DNA of 64,000 nt from WTJY01 sp045105475 (lineage in GTDB: Bacteria > Chloroflexota > Anaerolineae > Promineifilales > Promineifilaceae), in NCBI GenBank assembly GCA_045105475.1, contig JBGCDP010000066.1:31862-95861 (forward strand), given 5' to 3'. The position numbers were made by a program, and so were the translations under genes. The notes below the pieces were generated by a model, which was given only the letters and a program-made list of their open reading frames with translations, was not told the DNA's origin and did not search any database. Positions 27,040-36,613 of this stretch are shown in pieces (the first letter of the stretch is position 1; every line of letters starts with the position of its first letter).

Positions 27040-28329
27040 ATGAAAGTATTCCTCAACAGCATAGGCTGCCGCCTCAATCACAGTGAAATAGAAACTTTAG
27101 CCCGCCAACTCATTGCCAACGGACATGAAATCGTCCCGAACGCGGCCGATGCTGATCAAGTTGTCATCAACACCTGCGCCGTTACAGCTCAAGCCTCAGC
27201 CGATGCACGGCGTATGACGCGCAAAATCCATCGCATCAATGAGTCGGCCGAAATCACCCTAACCGGCTGCTATGCCACCATTTCGCCTCAAGATTTATCA
27301 AGCATTGAGGGGGTCACAAACGTGGTTCATAATACGCAAAAAGCGAAATTGGCTCAGCTACTTGACCCGCAAGCTAAGCTGGATATCCCAGACTTTGACC
27401 GTGAGCCGATCATGCGTCAATTCCATGATGGGGTCGTCAGCCATACACGCGCCTTCATCAAAGTGCAAGATGGCTGTGACAATAAGTGCACCTTCTGTGT
27501 GACCACTGTGGCCCGTGGAGCCAGCACATCTCGCCATTTGGGCGACATCGTGTCAGAGATTCAAAATTTGCACACGGCCGGATATCAAGAAGCGGTGCTT
27601 ACCGGCGTCCATTTAGGCAGCTACGGCTTTGAATTTGGCAATATGGCAGGTCTCAAAGAGCTTGTCACCGCCATTCTGGAACATACAGATATTCCACGCC
27701 TGCGCCTTTCATCGCTCGAACCATGGGATATTGCTCCCGGCTTTTTTGAGCTTTGGGATAACCCACGCCTGCTTCCCCATTTGCACATGCCGCTCCAGTC
27801 AGGGAGTGCCAAAATCTTAAAACGGATGGCACGCCGCACAAAAATCCCGCAATTTAGAGAGCTTGTCGCCGAAGCGCGCCAAAATATCCCTGATCTCAAT
27901 TTAACCACCGACATTATTGTTGGCTTCCCTGGAGAATCGGCCGCCGATTTCCGTGAAAGCTATGACTTTGTTGAAGAGATCGGTTTCTCACGACTGCATG
28001 CTTTCCCTTATAGCGCACGCCCAGGCACGGCCGCGGCCGACATGCCCGACCACCTCACCAAAGATCAAAAGAAGGCCCGTATTCGGGAAATGCTTGATTT
28101 AGGGCGTCAGATGGGGAAAAACTATCACAACCGATTTATCGGCCGAAAGTTAGACGTATTATGGGAGCAAGTCCATGGAGCAGATGGCAAAGGTCTGCGC
28201 TGGTCAGGATACAGTGGCAACTACATTCGTGTGCAAGCCCAAGGTCCAGCCGATCTAATGAATACAGTCACTACGGTCGAGATCACAGCGGCCGAACATG
28301 ACGGGATTTCTGGATTGATGGTCAGCTAA
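27040..28329 (+). CDS. mtaB: tRNA (N6-L-threonylcarbamoyladenosine(37)-C2)-methylthiotransferase MtaB
   Basis: 429 residues from the ATG giving MKVFLNSIGCRLNHSEIE, the family's usual start; a GTG three codons earlier is less likely. The N-terminal UPF0004 domain has Cys in SIGCRLN, INTCAV and LTGCYA, binding the auxiliary 4Fe-4S cluster. The radical-SAM domain carries C-x3-C-x2-C in GCDNKCTFC, and a TRAM-like domain ends the protein. The LHMPLQSGS and TDIIVGFPGE segments are characteristic. It converts t6A37 to ms2t6A37 in ANN-decoding tRNAs. Monocistronic by spacing. Confidence 0.93.
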   Translation: MKVFLNSIGCRLNHSEIETLARQLIANGHEIVPNAADADQVVINTCAVTAQASADARRMTRKIHRINESAEITLTGCYATISPQDLSSIEGVTNVVHNTQKAKLAQLLDPQAKLDIPDFDREPIMRQFHDGVVSHTRAFIKVQDGCDNKCTFCVTTVARGASTSRHLGDIVSEIQNLHTAGYQEAVLTGVHLGSYGFEFGNMAGLKELVTAILEHTDIPRLRLSSLEPWDIAPGFFELWDNPRLLPHLHMPLQSGSAKILKRMARRTKIPQFRELVAEARQNIPDLNLTTDIIVGFPGESAADFRESYDFVEEIGFSRLHAFPYSARPGTAAADMPDHLTKDQKKARIREMLDLGRQMGKNYHNRFIGRKLDVLWEQVHGADGKGLRWSGYSGNYIRVQAQGPADLMNTVTTVEITAAEHDGISGLMVS

Positions 28330-28345
28330 ATCACCTATTATCCTA

Positions 28346-29252
28346 CTAATTAGGTGGATAGATAATCTCAACCCCGTTGCTATCCGCTGTATCAATACCT
28401 AAATATGCCATCACATCAGCAATATCTTGATTCGACATACGACGACCAAAGTTATCCGGCATTCCGCTAGGTGGCCCTGTGCAAGGCCCCATTGGGCAAT
28501 CGGGTGATATGTGTTTGCTAGGCAGCAAAATCGATTCGTACACATAGTCGGCCGCTGTGTACACCTCTAATCGATTTTCTCCAAGTGTGTGGAAAATACC
28601 GGTCCACGAGCCAACTGCATTTGAACCTTCTTGTTCTAAACTCCCATGACACGCAGAACATCCGTATGTGATGTGATACAGCTCTTCCCCATTTTGAGCA
28701 TCGCCCTCGGGTAAATTTGAGACGATCAATGGATGAGAATCTGGAGTAGAGCCAATCTCCTTACATAATTCATCAGTCTCATACCCCATTACATAATCAG
28801 TCACCGCATCGATTTCAAGTGCATTTAAACCGACATTCCCATCTGAATATTCGTCACTGTAGGCAGGCATTCCATTCATCGTGCGGCCAGCCGCAATCGT
28901 TGACTCAATAAAACCGCGTTTGGAACCATACCAAACCATCACCTGCATTCGATCAGATTCATCCCCGCACAATAATGCAGGGTGATTCAACGGCCGACCA
29001 CTGCAGGCAATTTGCTCAACAGTTTCCGGCATGTAGCAGACTTCAGATCTCCCATCTTCTCCATGGCAAGTGGCACATGAGCTTTTGTAAATCGCTTCCC
29101 CTATCTGTAGACGTTCAGCCGAATTAAGGGTTGGAACCGGTGTAGGTAGCTCCGGAGAGTGGTTCGGTATCAAGAAAATCATTGTTACAGCCGCTGGAAA
29201 ACAGCACGCTGGTTAGCAAAATTCCGATTAAATATAGATGCTTAACTCTCAT
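28346..29252 (-). pseudogene. Diheme cytochrome c lipoprotein with a frameshift after the signal peptide
   Basis: The intact heme-domain frame runs from 29182 (278 codons) with two heme sites, CATCH and CSACH. Upstream, in another frame, an ATG at 29252 opens MRVKHLYLIGILLTSV followed by LFSSGC, a clear lipoprotein signal with Cys22, then meets a stop. One extra base, for example in the TTTT at about 29176-29180, separates the two; removing it gives a continuous lipoprotein. The heme part closely resembles the upstream cytochrome c (29378-30253), including the GPPSGMPDNFGRR segment and the IYP-containing end. Without the signal the product could not reach the outside for heme attachment. Sequence error, recent inactivation or programmed shift are all possible. 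Confidence 0.75.
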
Positions 29253-29271
29253 TTAAATGTTCTCATTAAAT

Positions 29272-29306
29272 AAAAAAGCCTCGCCTTTTTTAAAAAGACG
29301 AGGCTT
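29272..29306 (-). terminator. Intrinsic terminator of the Rieske/cytochrome operon
   Basis: Stem AAGCCTCG.CTTTTT / AAAAAG.CGAGGCTT with a T-run on the reverse strand. It follows the first diheme cytochrome gene and separates it from the frameshifted paralogue. Confidence 0.85.
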
Positions 29307-29377
29307 CGATTATTCTTTCAATACGTCGCAGGAATGAGTTACTTTAATGCAACATAACCCACATACTAGCAACTATA

Positions 29378-30253
29378 TTATTCAGCTGGATAGATGACTT
29401 CAACACCGTTGCTATCTGCCGTACTAATATTTACATACGCCATGATGTCTGCCATATCTTGGAATGATAACCGTCGGCCGAAGTTGTCTGGCATACCGCT
29501 AGGTGGGCCAGCACAAGGACCGGTTGGGCATTCTGGAGAGATGTAATCGCTCGGCAACAAAACTGATTCATACATGTAATCGGCCGCTGAATAACCATCG
29601 ATCCGAACGTTATCCAAGTTTTGGAAGTTGCCAACCCATGGTCCAACAGAATTTGACGTATCATCTTCAAGGTTTCCATGGCAGGCTGCACAACCGTACG
29701 TTAAGCTGTAAAGTTGCTCACCGGCGGCCGCATCACCTTCAGGCAATTCGGCTGCGGTATCAGGCCAATCGGGTGGCGGCTCTGGTTCGCCTTCACAAAG
29801 CTCACCCTTTTCCCAATTCATGACATATGCAGCCACATAACCAACTTCATAGGGTTCTAGTGGGCCACCGAAATCGCTGCCCCACGTCGGCATGCCGTTC
29901 CAGACTCGGCCAGTCGCAACCGTTCCTTCAATAAACGATTGCTTGGTACCAGCCCAACCTAGAATCTCCATCCGCTCTGATTTCTCACCACACAACAATG
30001 CACGGTTGTTTAAAGCCAAGCCAGCACATGCGATTTGGTCCCCTTCAGGGCCATAGCACAATTCAGCTTTACCTTCTTCACCATGACAGGTTGCACAGTT
30101 ACCATGATAAATGGTTCCCCCGAACTCAATTCGGCGGGCTTCAAACGCATCCGTGAATGTTTCCATCCGGGCTGGCTCACGCAGAGCCGCGTACCCAAAG
30201 ATGATCATCGTTAGCATAAATGCGATAGTTGTAATTACGAGTTTTACTTGCAT
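29378..30253 (-). CDS. Diheme cytochrome c, membrane-anchored
   Basis: 291 residues. An N-terminal hydrophobic anchor (about 4-22) is followed by two cytochrome c domains with NCATCHGEEG (about residue 53) and YGCAACHGNLE (about 190). Candidate Met axial ligands are in NGMPTW and SGMPDNF. It lies 45 bp downstream of cytochrome b and has an AAGGAAC ribosome site, so it belongs to the bc-type complex operon. It presumably carries electrons from the Rieske/cytochrome b core to an oxidase or other acceptor on the outer membrane face. It is more similar to the downstream frameshifted gene than expected for unrelated cytochromes: a local duplication. Confidence 0.92.
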   Translation of the reverse strand: MQVKLVITTIAFMLTMIIFGYAALREPARMETFTDAFEARRIEFGGTIYHGNCATCHGEEGKAELCYGPEGDQIACAGLALNNRALLCGEKSERMEILGWAGTKQSFIEGTVATGRVWNGMPTWGSDFGGPLEPYEVGYVAAYVMNWEKGELCEGEPEPPPDWPDTAAELPEGDAAAGEQLYSLTYGCAACHGNLEDDTSNSVGPWVGNFQNLDNVRIDGYSAADYMYESVLLPSDYISPECPTGPCAGPPSGMPDNFGRRLSFQDMADIMAYVNISTADSNGVEVIYPAE

Positions 30254-30298
30254 TGATTAACCGTTCCTTTTTTAAAGAAGCTTGACGCTCAGTCGAGA

Positions 30299-32008
30299 CT
30301 AATAAATCTCGTAGGCCGCTTCTGCATGACGGTAACGTGTATAGTAGAAGTCACGAGAATCTTGAGGATCATCGACCTTTATTTCAATGGTGATAGTCTT
30401 AACGTTAGCCTGATCTTGCTTAATAACGATAGCCGCATATGGATCAACAAGAACCTCGTCTTTAACCCCATTCGAGTACCGCTCACCCTGGTCAGTTTGG
30501 ATCGGAATACAATCCGCATACCCTTCGTGACCCGTTTTGGTGCAACTCCAATCTTCCAAAGCCTCAACATAATGTTCTAAAGCTTCAGCGATATGTAAAT
30601 GACCTTGGGACACCATGGTGCGTATTGTGGCTTCATCAGCAATATATGTCCCCTCTTGCCATTCCTCATAAGGAACTTCAAGGAGAATACTATGCCCTTC
30701 TTGTGGCATCAATCGCTGCGAAACTTCAAGTTCAGATGTAGCTTGAACCAAGAACTCTGGAGAGCCCATCCAGTTAGACATGAGCATAAATGTGATGAAG
30801 AACATCGCTACACTCAAACCAACTCGACGGTCTGCATAGCGGCGGCTTTTAGCAACTTCAACATATGGCATGATGAAGAAAGCAACAGCCAAAATCGGAA
30901 TGATACCGAATGCCACAACAACTTTAGAGTCAAATTCTTCTGGTCCAAAGGCGAAGCTAAGTGGATTTGGGAAAATCCATTTCAACCAACCCTGAGACCA
31001 AGAGAGATACCAAGGTGCAACCACGTGAAGGGGTGTGACCAAAGAGTCTGCATGAGATTCAATAACCGCATGGTAGAAGAAGACAGCGCCACCAACCAAA
31101 CCAAGGGTCGTTAGTGCGGTCCACATCACTTCGCTAGTCATAATGTCTGGTAAGAAGTAAACACGTTCGTCACGTGGGACACGTTTAGCTGTGTCTTCAC
31201 CAATCGCTTCACGGCCGGGTGGTAGTGAGTGACCATGAATAACCACTTTATAGTAATGAACGAAGATAAAGATTCCGGTCAGAAGTGGCAGCATCAGTAC
31301 ATGCAACAGATAGAAACGTAACAAACCACCAGCGCCGATAACTGGAGCACCACGTAGTAACAAGTTAATGTTTTTACCTAAGAAAGCAGGGCCAGGTTGT
31401 GATTCAGCAGCTGATACAGCAACAGTCACAGCCCAATATGCCAACTGGTCCCATGGAAGCAGATATCCAGAGAAGCTAAGTACCAGTGTAAATACCAGAA
31501 GCAACATACCGGTTAACCATGTGAACTGGCGCGGTTTCCGATAACTACCGGTGATATACGTCCGCAGCATATGCAGCGCAACCGCCAATACCATCACCTC
31601 AGCACCCAAGCGGTGCATGTCACGCATCAACTGCCCAAGAGGGACGTTGCTCATGATTTCCCACATATTTTCATATGCGATGTCTGGTGAAGGTGTGTAG
31701 AAGAGCATCAAGAAGATACCGGTGATCGTCTCCCAGATAAACATGAAAGTCGACAGCCAACCCAACCGAAACGTTGGGTAGATATGTGTGACTTCTGCAT
31801 GATAAAAGCTAGGGCGAATGTGGAACCAGAAGCCATCAGCATGCGGCCGCAAACGTGGATTCGGCCGACGAGGTTCATCGCCACGTAACATGCCACGAAT
31901 ATCATTAATATTCAGCCCTGCAGTTACGCGTTCTACGACATCGTCTGCCTTAGCAATTGCCGCTTGCTTAAAGCCCATTTCACGGACTTCTTCAAAAAAT
32001 GTTGCCAT
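30299..32008 (-). CDS. Cytochrome b of a Rieske/bc-type complex, with C-terminal extension
   Basis: 569 residues. Eight membrane segments fit a full-length (b6 plus subunit IV-like) cytochrome b. Heme ligands appear as His-x13-His in RDMHRLGAEV...ALHML and His-x14-His in LLHVLML...FVHYYK; the 14-residue spacing is the b6-like form. The Qo motif is APWYLSW in place of PEWY. Beyond the last helix (about residue 425), about 140 hydrophilic residues with two Cys (WSCTKT, YADCIP) form an extension not typical of the family. A strong AAAGGAG site precedes the ATG. It forms a quinol-oxidising complex with the neighbouring Rieske and cytochrome c proteins. Confidence 0.92.
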   Translation of the reverse strand: MATFFEEVREMGFKQAAIAKADDVVERVTAGLNINDIRGMLRGDEPRRPNPRLRPHADGFWFHIRPSFYHAEVTHIYPTFRLGWLSTFMFIWETITGIFLMLFYTPSPDIAYENMWEIMSNVPLGQLMRDMHRLGAEVMVLAVALHMLRTYITGSYRKPRQFTWLTGMLLLVFTLVLSFSGYLLPWDQLAYWAVTVAVSAAESQPGPAFLGKNINLLLRGAPVIGAGGLLRFYLLHVLMLPLLTGIFIFVHYYKVVIHGHSLPPGREAIGEDTAKRVPRDERVYFLPDIMTSEVMWTALTTLGLVGGAVFFYHAVIESHADSLVTPLHVVAPWYLSWSQGWLKWIFPNPLSFAFGPEEFDSKVVVAFGIIPILAVAFFIMPYVEVAKSRRYADRRVGLSVAMFFITFMLMSNWMGSPEFLVQATSELEVSQRLMPQEGHSILLEVPYEEWQEGTYIADEATIRTMVSQGHLHIAEALEHYVEALEDWSCTKTGHEGYADCIPIQTDQGERYSNGVKDEVLVDPYAAIVIKQDQANVKTITIEIKVDDPQDSRDFYYTRYRHAEAAYEIY

Positions 32009-32128
32009 AAGAGAACTCCTTTAAAGTTAGCGGCCGGTAATGCCAGCTTGGCTATCTAAAAGTTTCATTGTGTGAGTGACCTTTAAAACAAGGTCCGTTC
32101 TTCTCTAAGTTAAGTAGTTTGTTTTGTT

Positions 32129-32152
32129 ATTGTGAAATGTGGTGATCACAAT
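32129..32152. promoter_or_regulatory. Dyad in the Rieske-cytochrome b spacer
   Basis: ATTGTGA-N10-TCACAAT, 7-bp perfect arms. The half-site TGTGA matches that of the CRP-type dyad upstream of ppdK, but the spacing differs, so it may be an RNA hairpin instead. Confidence 0.3.
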
Positions 32153-32167
32153 TAAGGCATTGCCAAA

Positions 32168-32800
32168 TTAAACGGCAAGATCCTGTAGTAAAGTAAGTAC
32201 AGACCCTTTCTTTTGCGAACCTGTATTGACACTAACCCCGACAACTTCTTTGCCATTGGTTGGAATCGGTAGGAATTGACCAGCCTCATCGGTATCTGAT
32301 GAAGCGGTACTATCATCGGCAAATGTCAAAGTCATTTCAAAACGATCTAAACTACGTGGCGCCGGTGATTGAATACGTCGGCCGTCTAAACGATATTTTG
32401 AACCGTGACATGGACATTCGAAGCGGTTAGATGCGTCGTTCCACTTATAGATACAGCCAAGATGAGTACATACTTTATATATCGCGGCAACGCCCAAGAT
32501 TGCGCTAGCTTCGTCTGTTGCCTGATACATCCGTTCCTGCCCTTCAGGGGCTGCCGTATCAAGGTTGACTAACCAAAAACGGCCAGCGGCGTTGTCTACT
32601 GGTGGCTCATTCACACCGGGCAAAAGTGTTGGGTCAACAGGGAAAATACCCCCAAACTCACCTTCGCGAATAATTGGAATCGCGAACCAAATCATTAGGC
32701 CGGCGAATTCTGCAAGGTAAAGCGCGATTGAAGCCGACCAGATGTAGTAAAGGAATTCTCTTCTTGAGATTCCGGGGACCTGTGTCTGTGCTGCAGCCAT
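32168..32800 (-). CDS. Rieske iron-sulfur protein
   Basis: 210 residues from the ATG of MAAAQTQVPGISRREF, which has an AGGAG box about 10 bases upstream; a longer frame starting 32 codons earlier lacks support. A single membrane helix (about 20-42) follows a twin-Arg-like ISRREF motif, as usual for Tat-exported Rieske proteins. The cluster-binding loops are CTHLGC and CPCHGSKY, giving two Cys/His pairs for the 2Fe-2S centre. First gene of the bc-type operon. The acidic stretch DDSTASSDTDE near the C-terminus is an insertion of unknown role. Confidence 0.93.
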   Translation of the reverse strand: MAAAQTQVPGISRREFLYYIWSASIALYLAEFAGLMIWFAIPIIREGEFGGIFPVDPTLLPGVNEPPVDNAAGRFWLVNLDTAAPEGQERMYQATDEASAILGVAAIYKVCTHLGCIYKWNDASNRFECPCHGSKYRLDGRRIQSPAPRSLDRFEMTLTFADDSTASSDTDEAGQFLPIPTNGKEVVGVSVNTGSQKKGSVLTLLQDLAV

Positions 32801-32993
32801 ATCAACTATCACTCCTAAAATTGATGCATTTTCTATCTGTACCCGCTTTGCATTAAATTCACTTATTGTGATTACGGGACAGAAAATAGACCGCATTAAG
32901 TTTGCGGTCAGTTACTAATTAAATTATAGCTTTCGATGAGGGGTGGTACAAGACGACCAAGTTATTAAGAGAAGTTATGTAAGCAATCTAATA

Positions 32994-33067
32994 TGGGCGC
33001 TGAGGGACTCGAACCCCCGACCCCTTCGGTGTAAACGAAGTGCTCTAACCAACTGAGCTAAGCGCCC
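32994..33067 (-). tRNA. tRNA-Val (anticodon UAC)
   Basis: Reverse strand starts GGGCGCTTAGCTCAGTTGG; anticodon stem CTTCG/CGAAG encloses TTTACAC, giving UAC. T-loop GGTTCGAGTCC is present and the acceptor arm GGGCGCT/AGCGCCC pairs fully. CCA is not encoded. Confidence 0.96.
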
Positions 33068-33252
33068 GTTTAAGGGAAAAGAAATTATAGCTAACCAACT
33101 TTAAAAAGCCACAATTTGTAAGAAAAACAATTAGAAAATCTGTTTTACCATCGGTTCGGCCGTTTTTCGTAATTAGGCTCTTACACAGATTTACAGGATC
33201 TATACAGGAATAAGCCGATCAAGAGCCTGTAATAGGATTGTAAGAAGCGGCG

Positions 33253-33278
33253 TTAAACTCCTAATTTTCGGAGTTTAA
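33253..33278. promoter_or_regulatory. 9-bp dyad upstream of the YihY-family gene
   Basis: TTAAACTCC-N8-GGAGTTTAA, perfect. It overlaps the position expected for the -35 of a TACAAT hexamer at 33300, so it may be an operator. A second, wider inverted repeat (AGGCTCTT 33175-33182 / AAGAGCCT 33221-33228) lies just upstream. Confidence 0.45.
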
Positions 33279-33310
33279 AAAGATCAAAATCGGTTCAGGT
33301 ACAATTCATT

Positions 33311-34171
33311 ATGCTGCAAAAAGTTCTAAACGTCTTTAGAGATTCATTCCAAATTTGGGGGCAAGCGAAAGCGTCACTCATGTCGGCCGCTCTCACTTAC
33401 TACACCATGATCTCCCTCTCTCCAATTTTAGTGTTAGCCGTTGCCATCGCCGGCCGCGTTTATGGCGAAACACTCGTTCAAAGCGAGCTCTTGGAGCAGA
33501 TTACCCAATTCACCTCCCCTGAAGTTGCCAACACCGTATCAGAGCTTATAACCAACACCAGTGAGCCTCAAAGCGGTCTTGTTGCCGGGCTCCTAAGTTT
33601 TGCGGTGCTCTTTTATGGAGCATCAGGCGTCTTTACAATGCTTCACGACACCTTAAATATTATTTGGGGCGTTCCCTACGATCATCGCAGCGGTTACTGG
33701 TACACCATCAAACAGCGTTTAGTTGGGATTGGAATGGTTCTATCTGTAGGGCTTCTACTTCTAATATCAATTTTGCTAGGCACAATAATTGGAGCGATCA
33801 GCGATTGGATTTATACAGCCCTCCCTAACTTTTCAGGAAGTTTATATTTGGTTGAGCGAGGTGTAACTTTCCTCCTCACACCACTTCTTTTTATGGGGAT
33901 TAATCGAGGTTTACCAGAGGCAAAAATGACTTGGTGGGATGTTTTTATCCCATCGTTTATTACCTCTATGTTGCTATTAGTCAGCCGTAATCTAATCAGT
34001 TTATACCTGCAATTTTCTAGCACAAGCGCAGTCTATGGGGCGGCCGGTTCCCTTGTTATTTTACTAATTTGGGTCTATATGATTGGAATGATTGTTTTCT
34101 ATGGTGCAGCTTTATGTAGGGCTTTTGCAGAGCAGTTTGGCTCCCGTCAGGTTAGCGAACCAGCATCTTAG
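33311..34171 (+). CDS. YihY/virulence factor BrkB-family membrane protein
   Basis: 286 residues, six membrane segments. Family features include the N-terminal FQIWGQAKASLMSAALTYYTMISLSPIL, here seen as SAALTYYTMISLSP, and the central FYGASGVFTMLHDTLNIIWG. The family was once called RNase BN, but that activity belongs elsewhere; its function is unknown and may involve transport. There is no Shine-Dalgarno. A TACAAT hexamer ends 5 bases before the ATG, consistent with a leaderless mRNA. Convergent with aspS. Confidence 0.88.
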   Translation: MLQKVLNVFRDSFQIWGQAKASLMSAALTYYTMISLSPILVLAVAIAGRVYGETLVQSELLEQITQFTSPEVANTVSELITNTSEPQSGLVAGLLSFAVLFYGASGVFTMLHDTLNIIWGVPYDHRSGYWYTIKQRLVGIGMVLSVGLLLLISILLGTIIGAISDWIYTALPNFSGSLYLVERGVTFLLTPLLFMGINRGLPEAKMTWWDVFIPSFITSMLLLVSRNLISLYLQFSSTSAVYGAAGSLVILLIWVYMIGMIVFYGAALCRAFAEQFGSRQVSEPAS

Positions 34172-34200
34172 ACAAGAAAACAACTTGGCTAAAATGCTGG
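34160..34200. terminator. Hairpin between convergent yihY-like gene and aspS
   Basis: CCAGCAT.TTAG pairs with GCTAA.ATGCTGG across about 20 nt. No strong T-run. Confidence 0.4.
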
Positions 34201-34218
34201 CCCACTTCATTCTAACAT

Positions 34219-36012
<1,794 letters not shown>

Positions 36013-36200
36013 CTCGCCTAAACCTATCCTGTCAAAAATTTAGTCGCTACCAAGTCAAACTTTTATGCGTAGACTGTGTCTACAAGAATGAAGGGTTTAC
36101 TTAGCCCAAAGTAAAAATCGGCCAAACAAACCCTTTGTAAAAGTTTTGGTCAGGAAGAGACCATATAAAATTTAAATGTATTTCTCTCAATAATTTTAAC

Positions 36201-36344
36201 ATGGGGCATCAGCAGGGACAAAGAACAAGCGCAAAGAAACATATAAGTGAGGGGGAAGGTGAGAGTAACCCCACCCTATCGGTACCGGATGACATAGAGC
36301 GGATTGAAGTTAAAAACGTTTCGGACTATGCTTTTATTAGTTAG
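36201..36344 (+). CDS. Possible 47-residue protein
   Basis: ATG to TAG open frame beginning MGHQQGQRTSAKKHISEG and ending with RIEVKNVSDYAFIS. The composition is plausible for a small soluble protein or a relic of a larger gene. No Shine-Dalgarno; the ATG follows an AT-rich TAATTTTAAC. No family recognised. Codon evidence is too short to weigh. Confidence 0.25.
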   Translation: MGHQQGQRTSAKKHISEGEGESNPTLSVPDDIERIEVKNVSDYAFIS

Positions 36345-36550
36345 TTAAATACCTTAAAACTTCTGAGCAGGGAAGTTTGAATCGATGATTTGGGGCAGGT
36401 AATCGATTTGAACTCAGACACGTAATCTTCGTTTTTTCTAGAAGTTTCCAGATAAAACGCAGCAGGGAATGGGCTTATGCACTTGCGGCCGTCAGTGGCC
36501 AAAACCAACACCTCGGGATGTGTCTGTAAATGTTTCAGAGTTTATGCAAA

Positions 36551-36580
36551 GAAAAAGCCGTCCGGGGGGGCGGCTTTTTC
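36551..36580. terminator. Strong bidirectional terminator
   Basis: GAAAAAGCCG / CGGCTTTTTC, 10-bp perfect stem with a 10-nt loop containing G7. It lies 34 bp past the stop of the reverse-strand glycoside hydrolase and would also end any forward transcript from the 36.2 kb region. Confidence 0.88.
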
Positions 36581-36613
36581 GCTTTCTATTTAAAGTTTCT
36601 AAATTCTAGGTTC

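Larger units (their letters stand above)
36013..36613. other. 600-bp spacer with limited recognisable content
   Basis: Contains an inverted repeat AAGGGTTT (36091-36098) / AAACCCTT (36129-36136), which on the reverse strand would lie in the aspS leader, a 47-codon open frame, and a terminator near its right end. I looked for tmRNA, RNase P, 6S, SRP and T-box hallmarks and did not find them. Confidence 0.5.

Noticed and set aside
32801..32896. Longer N-terminus for the Rieske protein
   Set aside because: The extra 32 residues have no signal-like features, while the internal ATG has an AGGAG box and gives a normal Rieske N-terminus with a twin-Arg-like motif.
33175..33310. CRISPR-like short repeats (TTACAGG/TATACAGG words)
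   Set aside because: Only two or three imperfect short words without regular spacing.
36190..36580. Candidate tmRNA, RNase P or 6S RNA
   Set aside because: Length and terminator fit, but none of the conserved core words (RNase P GAGGAAAGTCC, tmRNA tRNA-like ends with a T-loop) could be found on either strand.
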